Below are positions 1-10,720 of a DNA stretch of 64,000 nt, piece after piece. The notes under the pieces were generated by a model that was not told the origin of the DNA, did no database searches, and worked only from the letters and a program-made list of their open reading frames with translations. The stretch spans positions 34,197,447 to 34,261,446 of the forward strand of contig NC_089984.1 of the NCBI RefSeq assembly GCF_036417845.1, read 5' to 3'. Source of the DNA: Apteryx mantelli. Its lineage: Eukaryota > Chordata > Aves > Apterygiformes > Apterygidae. The position numbers were made by a program, and so were the translations under genes. Numbering within the stretch: position 1 is the stretch's first letter; each line of letters begins with the position of its first letter.

Positions 1-110
1 TGTTATTCAGCACATTTTCTGTCAGATTCTTGGCAAACATACCCTTATGAACATCCCTCTCTTGCACAAAAAGGACATAACAAAGCCGTCTTGCAAGCCA
101 CCCTCTGTAC
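1..110 (-). CDS. GPAM: GPAM fourth coding exon, cut by the window edge
   Basis: The acceptor GTTTTTGTAG lies at 120-111 and the exon begins with G at 110, completing the split Arg codon. The frame reads YRGWLARRLCYVLF, VQERDVHKGMF, then AKNLTENVLNN, and runs open off position 1. This matches the GPAM segment just before the acyltransferase domain. The downstream exon end and the rest of the gene are outside the window. Confidence 0.94.
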
Positions 111-3100
111 CTACAAAAACATGAAAAGTTTTTTAGTGTGACCCTCAAAACAACCCACTGAAAAAAATTATAAAATATGTAAAATTGAGAAGTAAAAGTA
201 AGTAGAGTTTTTCAGAAAACTGCCTAAAACCTTCTGAATTTCCTAGTAAATTGTCAATATGCTAATGTTATGGATGAAATAGCTGCTTTGTATCAAAAAA
301 TACCTGAGACAACTGAGGACTGCATTACTGTGATTCAGGGTGACACTGGTCCTAAAGCATCAGTTGTATCATAAAGAAGCAGATATAAAACAGCAGATAC
401 CTTTTTTTGTCTACTGGAGCTGACTATTCAGCAGCTCCACGAGGAGGAAGGAGTCTATGTAGTGCCCATGTTGTGATTCAGTGACTTTCCACTGAGGAAC
501 GTAAATGCACAGCTAAGAAGTCTGACAACTTCTTAAAGAAACACTGAGACCGATTTGGAAAGTGGCTCACATTGTACGTATACAGTAAAATCCCAAAGGA
601 ACTTCTGAAAATATATCTGCATTAGCCACAGTCATTAAATACACGTTGTGTCATCTTTCTGTCCTTTCTAGTCTTCTTAAACACCTAGTCCCAGGTACCT
701 CAGTCCTTCTCCTTGCAAAACTTTAAAACAAGTAGAATCACTAAATAATCACTAAGGCTCTCTATATATTCAAGCATTTGAGTAAGACTCTACTTATTCA
801 GCCATAGTCTCTCCCCTTTAAATTACTTAACCCTGCTCTCTATTCTCTGAATCCTTCTCTTATGCATCCCTTTTCTTTCTACACAAATTACTATTTTTCC
901 TTCCTAAAGAAACAATCACTCACTTAAATCACATACCAAAAAATCCACACAATATGTGGATATGATGTGATGTTAGGAAAACTGTTCAAAATAAGATGCA
1001 TGTAACAGAAGAAGGGATAAAATCCAGTCTTCCAGCAAACACTCGCCATTTTTCCCCTCTCCTCCCAGTTTCCTAGCTCGCTCACAAGGCCAGGAGCACC
1101 CGAGCTGCCACAAACGGGAGTCATGCCATGACCTGGAGCAAGGGCCCCAGAACTGTGCAATTAGAGACAACACGCTCGTAAATCAGAGCTGATGAGAGAG
1201 GGTGGAATTAAGAGCTGGAAGGGCAAATTAAGGTCTGGCCATTCCTAGGATTTGAGGATTTAGTATTACGCAATGCTCTTTCATTAGTTTGCATCCTTGG
1301 AAATATTTGAAGCTTGCAACTTCACTACTGAAAGATCTTCATCAACATGGAAGAGAAAGCTGTTAGAGGCCACTATCCCAAGAAAGAAGGGAATAGGTTG
1401 CTGTAGCCAGGGACAAGGTTTGGGGCCGGATTCACAGAACCGAGGCTTCTCTCTCCTCTGTCCAAACGATGGAGAAAGTGACCTCCACGTGCTGCCATCA
1501 CGGACAGAGCAGTGAGAAGACAAGGGAACACATGCTGGAAAGTCCGGGAAGCATAAGAAACTACAGAAACATACAAAGTCTGTCTTTTTTTCTTTTTTTT
1601 TCCCCATCCCTCTCCAGAAAATCTCTGTTTTCAGGACTGTCAGAGCAATGTACTGCTGATGCCCCAGCGGGAGTCCCAAAGCTAACCACAGATGAAAATG
1701 CTCACATTAGTTGTCACCTGAATTACTAGTGGCAGTTTTTAAACCTCCCTGCCACGTTTCAGTATCTTTATACAAGGGTTAAAACCAACTAGAAAAGATT
1801 ACAAGAATCTTTTATACTGTAAAATGCCAAACAACCTAATGCATAGGCCTCTTCCACTATAATTAAGGTAAGTATATATGCATAAACCAATACAGTCAGG
1901 CACATAACAGTCATAAAAATCAGACTGTCTCTCTGAGGCCAAAGAATTTTGCTAACCATACTGTCAGGGAAGCAGGCTTACTTGCTTTTCCATTTCCCCC
2001 TTCCAGTCTGAGTTTGAGACCTTTATGGATTTTTCTAAAAAGCAAAGTTTATATACTTCTTTCTGACAAATATTTTAGTAACTATGAACATATCATCACA
2101 ATAGCATACAACTATTAAAGGGATCTGGCAGAGTATAAAGGTTTCTATATCCATTTTACAGCTTAGACACATGTAGAATAATTAGAAAAATCTATGTTTT
2201 CTAATCATGAAGTAACGACAAAAGAAAAAACAGACTATAGACCCAGTCAAGATACATTATTTAGATCAGAAACTTGCAACCAATCACAAAACTGAAATAT
2301 TCACAGCTCAGAAAAGCTGCGATTATCTCTCAATACAGCTACTGCACACTAGCAGTTAAAGAAAATCCCCTTTGCTTTCTGAGGCCAAGAAACAGTCACT
2401 ACATAACCCCATCGGACCCCAGGACTTCATTAACATTGTCAATTTTCTGTCTATAATGACATTCTGAGCTAAAGGCATTTTATTTCAGAATAATTCATTA
2501 ACCCATATTTTGTTGCCCTTATATTTCTAATTTAAGAAACCTCGAGCATTCAAAACTATCCAAGGACTAGCCTTTTAAAACTAATAAAATAGTTAAAATT
2601 AAACAGTATTTCAGTTATTTTTCTGTAGTCTAAACTACTAGCTCAATTCTAAAATAAAAAAAAAAAAAGAAAGAATTAGAATTGAAGACAGAACAGCCTC
2701 TGACATTAGCTTCCTCCCTCTCAAGCACAGCACAATACTGCCTTTCTTCCGTTCAGACCCTTTGGCTCATTTCTTTCAGCCCCTCTTTGTTTGCTCTGAC
2801 TCTACAACAAACACTGCAGAACCTTCTTATGCTAATGATTACTCTAAAAACTTTAGCAAGCACTATTAGCTTTTCAAGGAGCAAAATAAAGAAAGATTTT
2901 TGTGTGCTTCCAGTATCTGCATCCCAGAACACAAAATTCATTTCAAATAGTGTGAAAATGTATCATCATTTTTGTGCCATATACACCATCTTTCAGGGGC
3001 TGCACTCTGCCGCTGAGGCTCAGGAGACACAGAATAATAATAGGTGACTTTCAGATTAAATTTTTATTAGAGATAACAATCAAAGCCTAAATTGAGAGCC

Positions 3101-6100
3101 AGATCTGCCCAGTAAAATACCAATGCAGCCTGAAGTCATTCTTAAGCAAAGGGACAAAACAGCCCCTCTCAGCCCTATACGAGGACGGACGGATGCTGCC
3201 ATTTGCACCACAAGGGAAAGGCTGCTCTGTTTTTTGTGAAATCCGTATGACCCTTACACTCCTTGCTTATAAACCCAAGGAACTTTGTCCAGCTCCAAAA
3301 TATACACAGCCAGAGTTTACAGGTATATTACTTTTCTGAAGGCAGCATCAATCCCTGCATTTCAGGACAGCAATACATCCACTCAGTCTGGACTATCCAG
3401 GAGATTTCCCTGCCATGAGATCAGAACACACGGAATCTTAAAGGCAAAAGAAAGACTTGCTACGTTACCTCGTATGTGTTTCATTGATATATATGACATT
3501 ACGCAGGCCCAGAGAAGGAATACTAGCATTGAAGAAATTGTCCTGTAAAATCAAGGAAAAAAAGATTGGTAGGCTTTCTCGGTACAAGAATAGTCATGTC
3601 TCTACATTCATAACAACATAATAAGGGAAGTTCATAATTTGCTTATAAAGTATGTATAAACTGTTCTGAAATAAAGATAAAATTCAGAAAGTCACTGTTC
3701 CCAGTTCCAACACTTTTATTGCATTCTCCAGGCTTTACTGCATACAAGAAAGGGGCCTGTATTTTGGTTGTATTCTTCAAACCAGAATATTTTATTATAA
3801 CATTATATTTGAAATTAACATAAGCTAGGACTTTTTATAATACAGAAGTCATATTTGAGACAGAAATTTATTAAGCCAGACTTAGGCTTTATTTATTAAC
3901 CCTATAATATACAAATTTATTTATTATTATTTATTTGTATAATAATAATATAATTTATATTATATATAATGTACATATATTATAATAATATTTAATTATT
4001 ATTAACCCTGAAATATAAAATTTATTAACTCTATAACAGTTGGTAACTAAAGTGTCAGGGTATCTACATTTACTTGACAAAATATCTTCATATTCCCACT
4101 CTACCTGAACAACAAACTCAGTCCAGTCTTCTACTGGTAAAGACTCCCCATACCAGACCATTAGCTGTTCCGGGATTAGTTTGGAAGCATTTCACTTTGG
4201 ATAAACAAATATTCCTTGGCAAGCAGACCTGAACTTTAATCTCCCATACTCCAAGCAAGTACCTTGACCAAGAGGTTAGTCTCTTTCTGCCCAAACAATA
4301 TTTAATTATAAAAATGGTAAAGTGCCAACAGTGAATTACAGCTAAAACCACTGGGATTGCGCATGCCAAGGAAGGCAAACACAGAGGACAGTAAGGATGA
4401 ACGGTTGCACAGGTAGAGCTAAAGACGCGATGGTTACCAGTAACAGTGCATCTACAGAACAGCCACACTACCGATTTTACAGTGCGAATCAGATAAGAGT
4501 ATAATTTGCTTGTATTTATTTTCCTTTAGCACATACAATTTGCCACAAATTCAAACATACAAATGTTCTACGCCATTTGTAAATAAGGTAGCAACTACGC
4601 AGCACAGTGGGAGCAAACACTCTCTTCCCCCCACATTAAAGCCCATCTGTGTAGTACATACAATCAACAACTTGCTGCTTCAGGCTATTAAGAGGGAACT
4701 TGAAGGTAAAGCTAATTTCTTAGACCTACACAATATTACCAGTTAATATTCTCAAAGCTAGGTAGAACATTCAGGCAAAGAGAAATGAAATGACTTGTTT
4801 CTTGGTTTCCCAAAAAAATCAGCAGCAAAGCTGAGAAAGTAGCACAGAACACTTGAGTCTACTCCAGTGCTCCAACCTTGGCTATAATCTGGCTTTTAAC
4901 AGGAAGTTCATCCTCCAGGTGTGATGCCACACTTCAGCTCTTCCTTATTTAACTCTTCCCTGACCCTGTGCCAGGCGGGGGATGTGGCTCAGCGAGACGA
5001 AGTGAGCTCATGGAACAGTTCTCTGCCACCGGCAGGGAGAAGCCCAGCTCCCACCAGCGGATCCTGCCCGTTCTGATTGAACGCTAAGGCCCTACCTCTT
5101 AGCGTGCACTAGCTCTAGCGTGCATCAGACCCCTCCACGAGCAAACTCAGCTCAGTTAACAGGCAGAAAACTAAGACAGGAGGGGGGGAAAAAAAAAGCA
5201 GGTAGCTTTCTGCTTAGTTAGTGAGCTTCACCCACTCGCAGGAGAGCGGGAAGGAGCAGGAGAGGCAGAAGTGAGACTTCCCACTTGCAGCACCAGCAGG
5301 GTGCCACTCGTGAAATCAGTCTCACTCATTCATTCTTCTCCAAAACAGAGTTAACTAAGAGGCAGCTCAAAAAAGTGTAACATCCAGAGTCTAGGACTAA
5401 CGTAAGAATCTGGTTTGTTATGATCTGCTGTGGGAATGGCATTTTCTCCTCGTGGCAGGAGGCAGTAAAGGGCGGGGGGGGGAGGAAGAGGTTATGCCCC
5501 TTTCCTATATGCAGGATCTTCCTTCTTAGGACAGGTAATTATCTTCTTTTTAAATGGACAAAATACAGAATGGGATTTTTCTTCTTACAGCATAATTCCC
5601 AACTTGAGAGAAACAGCCTAATTACTAACACAGCAATTACAAACCTGTAAAAGCTCAAGCAAATTTTCCTGCACACCTCTGTACAAGCGAGGACACTTAA
5701 ATGTCTGTTAGAAGTAGTCTCAGTTTATCTAATTGTCTTGTTGCCCATATCATACACAGCCTTCGCAGCTCGTTTGCATTTCTGTCCCATGTCTGTGTCA
5801 CTGCTGTAGTTTTGTATTCTGGTATAAGAATAAAGTGAACTAATAACTCTTCCTAGGTCAAAGGAACAACAAAATTATCATTTTAGTCCAGACAATTATA
5901 GAGCTCAGTGCAAGGGGTAGCCTGTGTACACATATAGTCGAACTACATAATGAACTGGTTGCAAACTATAATAAGCCATTTATCAGCATTTTACATCTGC
6001 AGCTTATGGAAAGTCTGCCCAATGCAGTTCAATAAAGTCAGGAAAAAAAAAAAAACAACCAAGAAATTATAAAGTCATTTTGCACAACCTCTCTAGTGCA

Positions 6101-8899
6101 ACCATCTTGACACTGTGCCCAGCAGACAAATATCCTCATTATTATAACTGGCGCTTCTTCTCATCAGGTTGGCCAGACAAGCCAGGAGTTATCTGAGTGT
6201 AGAAAACCAAGCTGTCTTCTCAAGCACGGAACTGATCTCTTCAAGTTTGAAGGGGAACATACTATTCACTTTCAAAACTGTACGTATTCTGTGGATGCAG
6301 AATTAAGCATCCTAAAGGTAAGCCTTTACACTTTCATAAGCACCAAATTCCAATTATTAATCTGGCAGAGCAGATGCATTTTTCATAAAATTTTACAGTG
6401 CTAATTCTGAAAAGCTGAGAGTTTTCTGCAAGGAGTAAGTCCACACTGAAAAGCAGGAGACAAAACATCACAGTATCCGTCCCATCCCTTCATCGCATGA
6501 CAAAGAAAATATAACCATAAGCAAAAGAGAAAAACTGTGTTCCTTTACAAAGCAAGAACATTGCGACCTTAATTCTGAAAGTAAGAAAACTACTGAAACT
6601 TCATTACACTGCAGCTATGCATGATCATCAAACACAATCCAGGCCATAATCTTCTTACCCGGCTCTGGGGAGTGCATACGTAGCAACATCGTCCCACAAA
6701 TGGCCTTTTTCTGCTCAGCAGAGTTTCTTTCCATTTTAAAGTAGCTGATCGAAAGAGAGTAGGCCTAGAGTTACACTCTCCCTGCGAAACAAAAGACAGA
6801 CACATAAATATCCACAAACATATGCTGTACTGAGTATATGAAAACTTTGAATTAGAGGAGCTGCCATATGCTATAAAAACAAATTACCTAAAACTAATAT
6901 TTCCCCAAATTTTTTCTAAAAAAAATTATACAACCTCCAGATGATGTGATTTTAAAAATAAAACCAAAATCACTGCATTGTACTTATATATCCTAAGCAC
7001 TGCAGCATTTTCTGATGGATGAAATTTTGAAATATTAACTCTAGTACAAAGCAGCAAGGAAATTAATTGACAACTGAGAAAAGTGAAAGAAGCAAACAGT
7101 AAATTATGCGCTCAATAATGTAAAGGTTCTCGTAACATAAGCAAAGCGTTTTAAGCTTTTACTGGACAAGGCCCTGTAAAATTGCAAGAAAAATGAATGT
7201 ACAAAAAACATTAATTCCATTGACTCTGCAAGCTCAGTTTCAGCAGTTTCATGCAAAAAGGATGAAAAAGGAACCACCATGCCTTCTCCAATGTTAGGCT
7301 GTCTTTTTAAAGGTTACTGAACTGAAAATCAAAAGTAACTGCATTCACAGAAAACGTTCTTTTTGCTAGGACATAATGAAAATATTCCTAACTACAGGTT
7401 TTACCCAGACAAATGTGGATTGCTCCCATTAAAATCTACTGAATTATTGCTTGCCTGAGAATGCATCATCTGGCCCACTAGATTCAGACTTTCTGAATCC
7501 TGCATTGTAAGTTTGTAACAGAAGGGAAGCCACAGGAAAAAAAAAAGAGATGGCAAAATAAATTGAAATATGTTTAAAATAGCACAGTTAAGGGAGAAAT
7601 AGGATGGAACCAGTACCTTAAACCAACATAAGAGTTAAAAAACACAAATATAGATCATCACATACCCAGCTAGAAAGCCAGCCCAATCAGAAACAACCAC
7701 AAAGTCAAGTGCAATCCTGAACATGACTAAAAACTGAAATGTGCGTGTATCAGATTTGGCAAGTAACATGAACTGGCAACTATTTCAAGACTAAAGAGTC
7801 TTCCATGTGAAATAAGCATCAAGGTGCTAAGCCTGGTCCAATCCCTTCTCTATCACTGTCAGTAACACCAATTTCCCATTAACCACCTTTGTAACAAAAA
7901 CGTCTTCCTCCTGCTTGCCTCCAGGCCCTGACTAAACTCACTACTACTCTCCTCACAATCTATCTTTTTTGCTTGCCTGCCTTTATCCCACTTTCTTTCA
8001 CAAATCCTCTGGGTTACTGCAGCTTGCTCAGTCTCATGGCTCCTACGTCGAGGCAGGTAGGAGACACAGCTGCCAAGACATCTGTCCTTTCCCTCAACTC
8101 TGACCATGTCTCCAACTCTTCCTCTGTATCAAGTTCGACTCCTCCTCTACAGAGCAGCGTCTAATTCTGCACCCAATCTGGGCTTCAAAACCAGCCAGTG
8201 CAAGGCCAGTCCCCATGCAGCTTCTCATGCTCCACCCAACCCTCTCTAGTCACTGACTCTTTTGTCTCCTTCGGATCCTGAGTCTCAGCACAGGACACAG
8301 ACTGGTAATAGCTCCTTTTCTACATCCACCAAATTTTCTCTGCCTCCTGCATTGCATGAATAGCTCCACCTATAATGGTTACATGACCACCCACCTTCAG
8401 CCTCACGCTCCTTGTCACCCGAGCTTTTTAAACAACCACATCCTTCAGGACAGCAAGCACATTTCTGTTTGACTTTAATCTATTGCAGAATGGAACTTTG
8501 ATCATTTACTGCCATATAAAATGATTAATAACATCATACCAGGACACTATAGGACTACTAATAGGGTTTGATATGAGGGTTTTTCCTTTCTAGCAACATT
8601 AGTCTTAGGCACAACACTGGTTGGTTTCTCCTCACACTTCAAGTTATATTAAAAAGAAAACTATATCAAGCATAAAAGAGATACAGTGCCTTATCTCGAG
8701 TCTTCACAGTATAAATAAATAAATAAATAAAGATCATCTTCAACTTGAAAGAAAAATAAGACAAACATGGCCAGCTGCAATCAAAATTCTTACTTACCCA
8801 TTCTTCACTGGAATGCTTACATCTGCCGATACTGCACTCCGTGGAGGCGGACAAGTAAGAAACATCTATTGTGCCAAGGGACAAAGCAGTTTCATCCAT
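1..8899 (-). CDS. GPAM: GPAM, 5' coding part (glycerol-3-phosphate acyltransferase 1, mitochondrial)
   Basis: GPAM adds an acyl chain to sn-1 of glycerol-3-phosphate at the outer mitochondrial membrane, the first step of triacylglycerol and phospholipid synthesis. Four coding exons on the minus strand (8798-8899, 6659-6781, 3469-3542, 1-110) join in frame. They give the conserved N-terminus: MDETALSLGTIDVSYL, then FRSATLKWKETLLSRKRPF, SIPSLGLRNVIYINETHT and RGWLARRLCYVLF. All complete junctions are GT-AG. Introns are 2016, 3116 and 3358 nt. The start is the ATG at 8899, where the known GPAM N-terminus begins; it lies 30 nt inside its exon. Only about the first 136 residues are here. The acyltransferase motifs (HX4D and others) and membrane segments lie beyond position 1. 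The family and gene are recognised from memory of vertebrate GPAM proteins; exon edges are read from the sequence. Confidence 0.95.
111..3468 (-). other. GPAM intron between third and fourth coding exons
   Basis: The intron is AT-rich and I found no exon in it. A decayed 'gggccggattcacag' repeat-like phrase lies near 1422. An A-run sits at about 2653-2668. The short open frames around 924-1730 and 2682-3047 show no recognisable domain. Confidence 0.7.
3469..3542 (-). CDS. GPAM: GPAM third coding exon (74 nt)
   Basis: The acceptor GATTTTACAG precedes GACAATTTC at 3542. The donor ACGAG|GTAACG follows 3469. It encodes DNFFNA then SIPSLGLRNVIYINETHT, and ends two bases into an Arg codon that the next exon completes. 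The conserved SLGLRNVIYINETH block identifies it as GPAM. The exon is too short to stand out as an open frame. Confidence 0.94.
3543..6658 (-). other. GPAM intron between second and third coding exons
   Basis: An AT-only low-complexity block lies at 3900-4010. A GC-rich pocket at about 4960-5130 carries two TAGCGTGCA repeats. Purine and G runs lie near 5179-5198 and 5474-5482. No coding exon was recognised. Confidence 0.7.
3900..4015. repeat. AT-only low-complexity / ATT-type repeat
   Basis: The tract is almost pure A and T, with irregular ATT, TTAT and TATA units, including a run of TAATAA steps. It lies in a GPAM intron. Confidence 0.8.
6659..6781 (-). CDS. GPAM: GPAM second coding exon (41 codons)
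   Basis: The acceptor TTTCGCAG precedes GGAGAGTGT at 6781. The donor CGG|GTAAGA follows 6659. The length is 123 nt, phase 0 at both ends. It encodes GEC..RPTLFRSATLKWKE then RKRPFVGRCCYVCTPQSR, a very conserved N-terminal cytosolic stretch of GPAM. The last codon is CGG (Arg), where I recall Trp in the human protein, a one-base difference. Confidence 0.95.
6782..8797 (-). other. GPAM intron between first and second coding exons
   Basis: The intron is AT-rich up to about 7840. It is then pyrimidine-rich on the plus strand between about 7850 and 8480, with no recognised repeat family. A short AAAT array sits at 8711-8731. There is no exon evidence. Confidence 0.65.
8711..8731. repeat. (AAAT)n microsatellite
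   Basis: About five AAAT units lie in a GPAM intron, 67 bases beyond the donor of the start-codon exon. Confidence 0.85.
8798..8899 (-). CDS. GPAM: GPAM first coding exon (34 codons)
   Basis: The exon runs from a TTTATCTTGCAG acceptor (exon begins 8928) to a textbook donor TGG|GTAAGTAAG after 8798. Positions 8900-8928 are 5' untranslated and 8899 is the A of ATG. It encodes 34 residues starting MDETALSLGT and ending HSSEEW, in phase 0. The acceptor's pyrimidine tract merges directly into a microsatellite on its upstream side. Confidence 0.95.
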
Positions 8900-8928
8900 G
8901 ACACACAACTTGAATTGAAGACCAGAAG
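8900..8928 (-). other. GPAM: GPAM 5' UTR portion of the start-codon exon
   Basis: There are 29 untranslated bases between the TTGCAG acceptor and the ATG at 8899. No other ATG occurs in them. The bases before the ATG read GTGTGTC, so the Kozak context is weak at -3 (G of GTC) with G at +4. Confidence 0.8.
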
Positions 8929-8933
8929 CTGCA

Positions 8934-8993
8934 AGATAAATAAATAAATAATATATATAATATATATATGTGTGTGTGTGTGCATGTGTGTAA
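8934..8993. repeat. Compound AAAT / TA / TG microsatellite next to a GPAM splice acceptor
   Basis: AAAT units run into (TA)n and then (TG)n. On the minus strand this is CA, then TA, then TTTA, leading straight into TCTTGCAG and the GPAM start-codon exon. The array therefore supplies part of the polypyrimidine and branch region. Confidence 0.9.
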
Positions 8994-9769
8994 ACCATAT
9001 ATGGTTTAAACTATTCAGCCAAAAGGATACATATTTCAGCCACTTCCAAAAGTTTACTCACCTCTTGCATTACATGACCTCACTCTTTCATCATTCCCCT
9101 CTCAAGGGCACCTATCGTTTGTGAAACTTTTCTTTAGTATTCTCTCCCAATCCTATCTCACAGAAGATTTCATGTGTCTGATCTCACTGTAGACAAACCG
9201 GTTTTCAAACTTTTTGGAGGAAAGGATGCGCTGCACAAAAGCATGCCTAATTCTGAACACGCGGCTGACTGAAGTGACATTGTAGATTAAAAAGCAGTAG
9301 AGAAGTCTAAACTTGCGTAATTATTTTTAAATTGAAGTTTTACAGTTCATATACTAAACACAATAATTCTCCCTCAGTCAAACAGAAAGGAAGGTAGGCC
9401 AAATATACCAGAAGAACTTAGCACTATATGGCACATCTGTAGAAGTTTACATGTTAAACCACTTTGCTCTGCAGCTCTATGGAAAAGGAATCCTGGCATT
9501 TTAATCTAGAAAAAGTGAAGTGCCAATACTGCCTCTTTGATCTGTTACTGCAATGAAACTATATTTTATGGCCCCAGTGCTATAACCCTTTCAGCAATAA
9601 GGCTGTTCCCATCCTGTATGTTAATATTTGCAAGAGCAAGGCCTAAATTTTTAGTCCAGTATTTTATTTTACTTACACTCCTCCCCACCTACCACAACAC
9701 ATAGCCGCAATACTCTCCTGTAACATCTCCATCTACAAAGTTCCCAGCACAAACTGCACTTTGAGCTAG

Positions 9770-9838
9770 CGTGTATATATAGATATACACACGCACATAT
9801 ATAAATATATGCATATATATATATATATATGCACATAC
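9770..9838. repeat. (TA)n-rich microsatellite
   Basis: TATATA with interspersed CA and GCA units lies in GPAM intron 1, about 120 bases from the CpG island's GPAM-side edge. Open frames across it are compositional. Confidence 0.85.
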
Positions 9839-9959
9839 TTATCTCGACATTGCCTAAGCACATAAGTTATCGGGGTTTTTTCCCCCCCGGATCTTAGGTT
9901 TAACTTGCGTTTCATTTTATTGGGGCTCAGGCAAATTAATACTTAACTACTGAGCAAAC

Positions 9960-10720
9960 GCAACGTAACGCTCACGAGCACCTAAGCGGCGAAAGTGAGG
10001 CACGTCCCCCCGCTCTGCTCAAGGTCACCTTCGCGGCCCCTGCGCACGAAGAAGGCACTTTAAGCAGCAGGTAACCAAAAGCCCCCAGGCAGGCGCGGCT
10101 CATACCCACCTCCGACAGAATCGGTCCCGCGAGCGCCCGGCGGCCCCGGCAGAGCTCACGCGCCCCGCGCGCCCCAGCGCGCCATGCCCGCGCGCCTCGC
10201 CGCGAGCACGGACCCGCGCGCTCCGAGGCGGCTGCGGACACAAGCGCGGCCGCGCAGCGCCGCCGCCGGGCGCGCGCACCCAGCGCGCCGGGGCCGGGCG
10301 GCCCCGCGGCCCCGGGGCGGCCCCGCCGCCGAGCGCCCGCCCCGCAGCAGCCCCACGCGCAGCGGCCGCGGCGGCGCTGCGCTGCGCTGCCCCCGCCGCT
10401 GCCCGCCGAGGCCCCGCGCCGCGCGGACCAGCGCGCGCCCACGTGCCGGGGCGCCGGGCGCCGCCGCCCCCCGCAGCGCCCCGCCCCGCCCCCCCACCCG
10501 CGGCCCGGCCCCGCCCCGCGGCCCGGCCCCGCCCCGCAGCGGCGCGCGCGTGCCCGCCCCCCCCCCCCCCCGCGGCCGCGTGCGGCGGCGCCGCGCCTGA
10601 CGCGACTTCCTGCGCGCCCGTCGCCATGGAGCGGCCGCGCCGCACCCCCCCCCCCCCCGGCCCGGCCCCGCCCGGCCCGGCGCCGGCATCCGCAGCGGCG
10701 GGAAGCGAGCTGCCCCCGGC
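9960..10720. promoter_or_regulatory. CpG-island promoter of GPAM
   Basis: About 760 bases are extremely GC- and CpG-rich inside an otherwise AT-rich window. They sit just upstream of the GPAM start-codon exon. The densest part is 10240-10680, with long C-runs at about 10557-10570 and 10644-10658. A palindromic E-box CACGTG lies at 10440-10445. GPAM is known as a lipogenic SREBP-1 target. E-boxes are bound by USF, MYC/MAX, ChREBP/MLX and SREBP, but which acts here is inference. I saw no TATA box. Confidence 0.85.
10110..10620 (-). other. GPAM: Probable GPAM non-coding first exon (3' edge at 10110; 5' edge unknown)
   Basis: Inside the CpG island the minus strand has a near-consensus donor, GTCGGAG|GTGGGTATG, with the exon edge at 10110. 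This would splice across 1181 nt to the acceptor before 8928, giving a non-coding first exon typical of GPAM. The transcription start cannot be seen; the 5' limit given here is only the start of the densest GC block. The island's long open frames come from base composition. Confidence 0.55.

Noticed and set aside
4978-5050. tRNA-like A-box (TGGCTCAGCGAG) in GGGGGATGTGGCTCAGCG
   Set aside because: No matching B-box, no anticodon arm and no acceptor-stem complement follow, so it is neither a tRNA nor a convincing tRNA-derived SINE.
8666-8998. A 110-codon frame reading through the GPAM start-codon exon
   Set aside because: Only 8798-8899 is coding. The upstream part is microsatellite-encoded and the downstream part reads past a perfect GTAAGTAAG donor.
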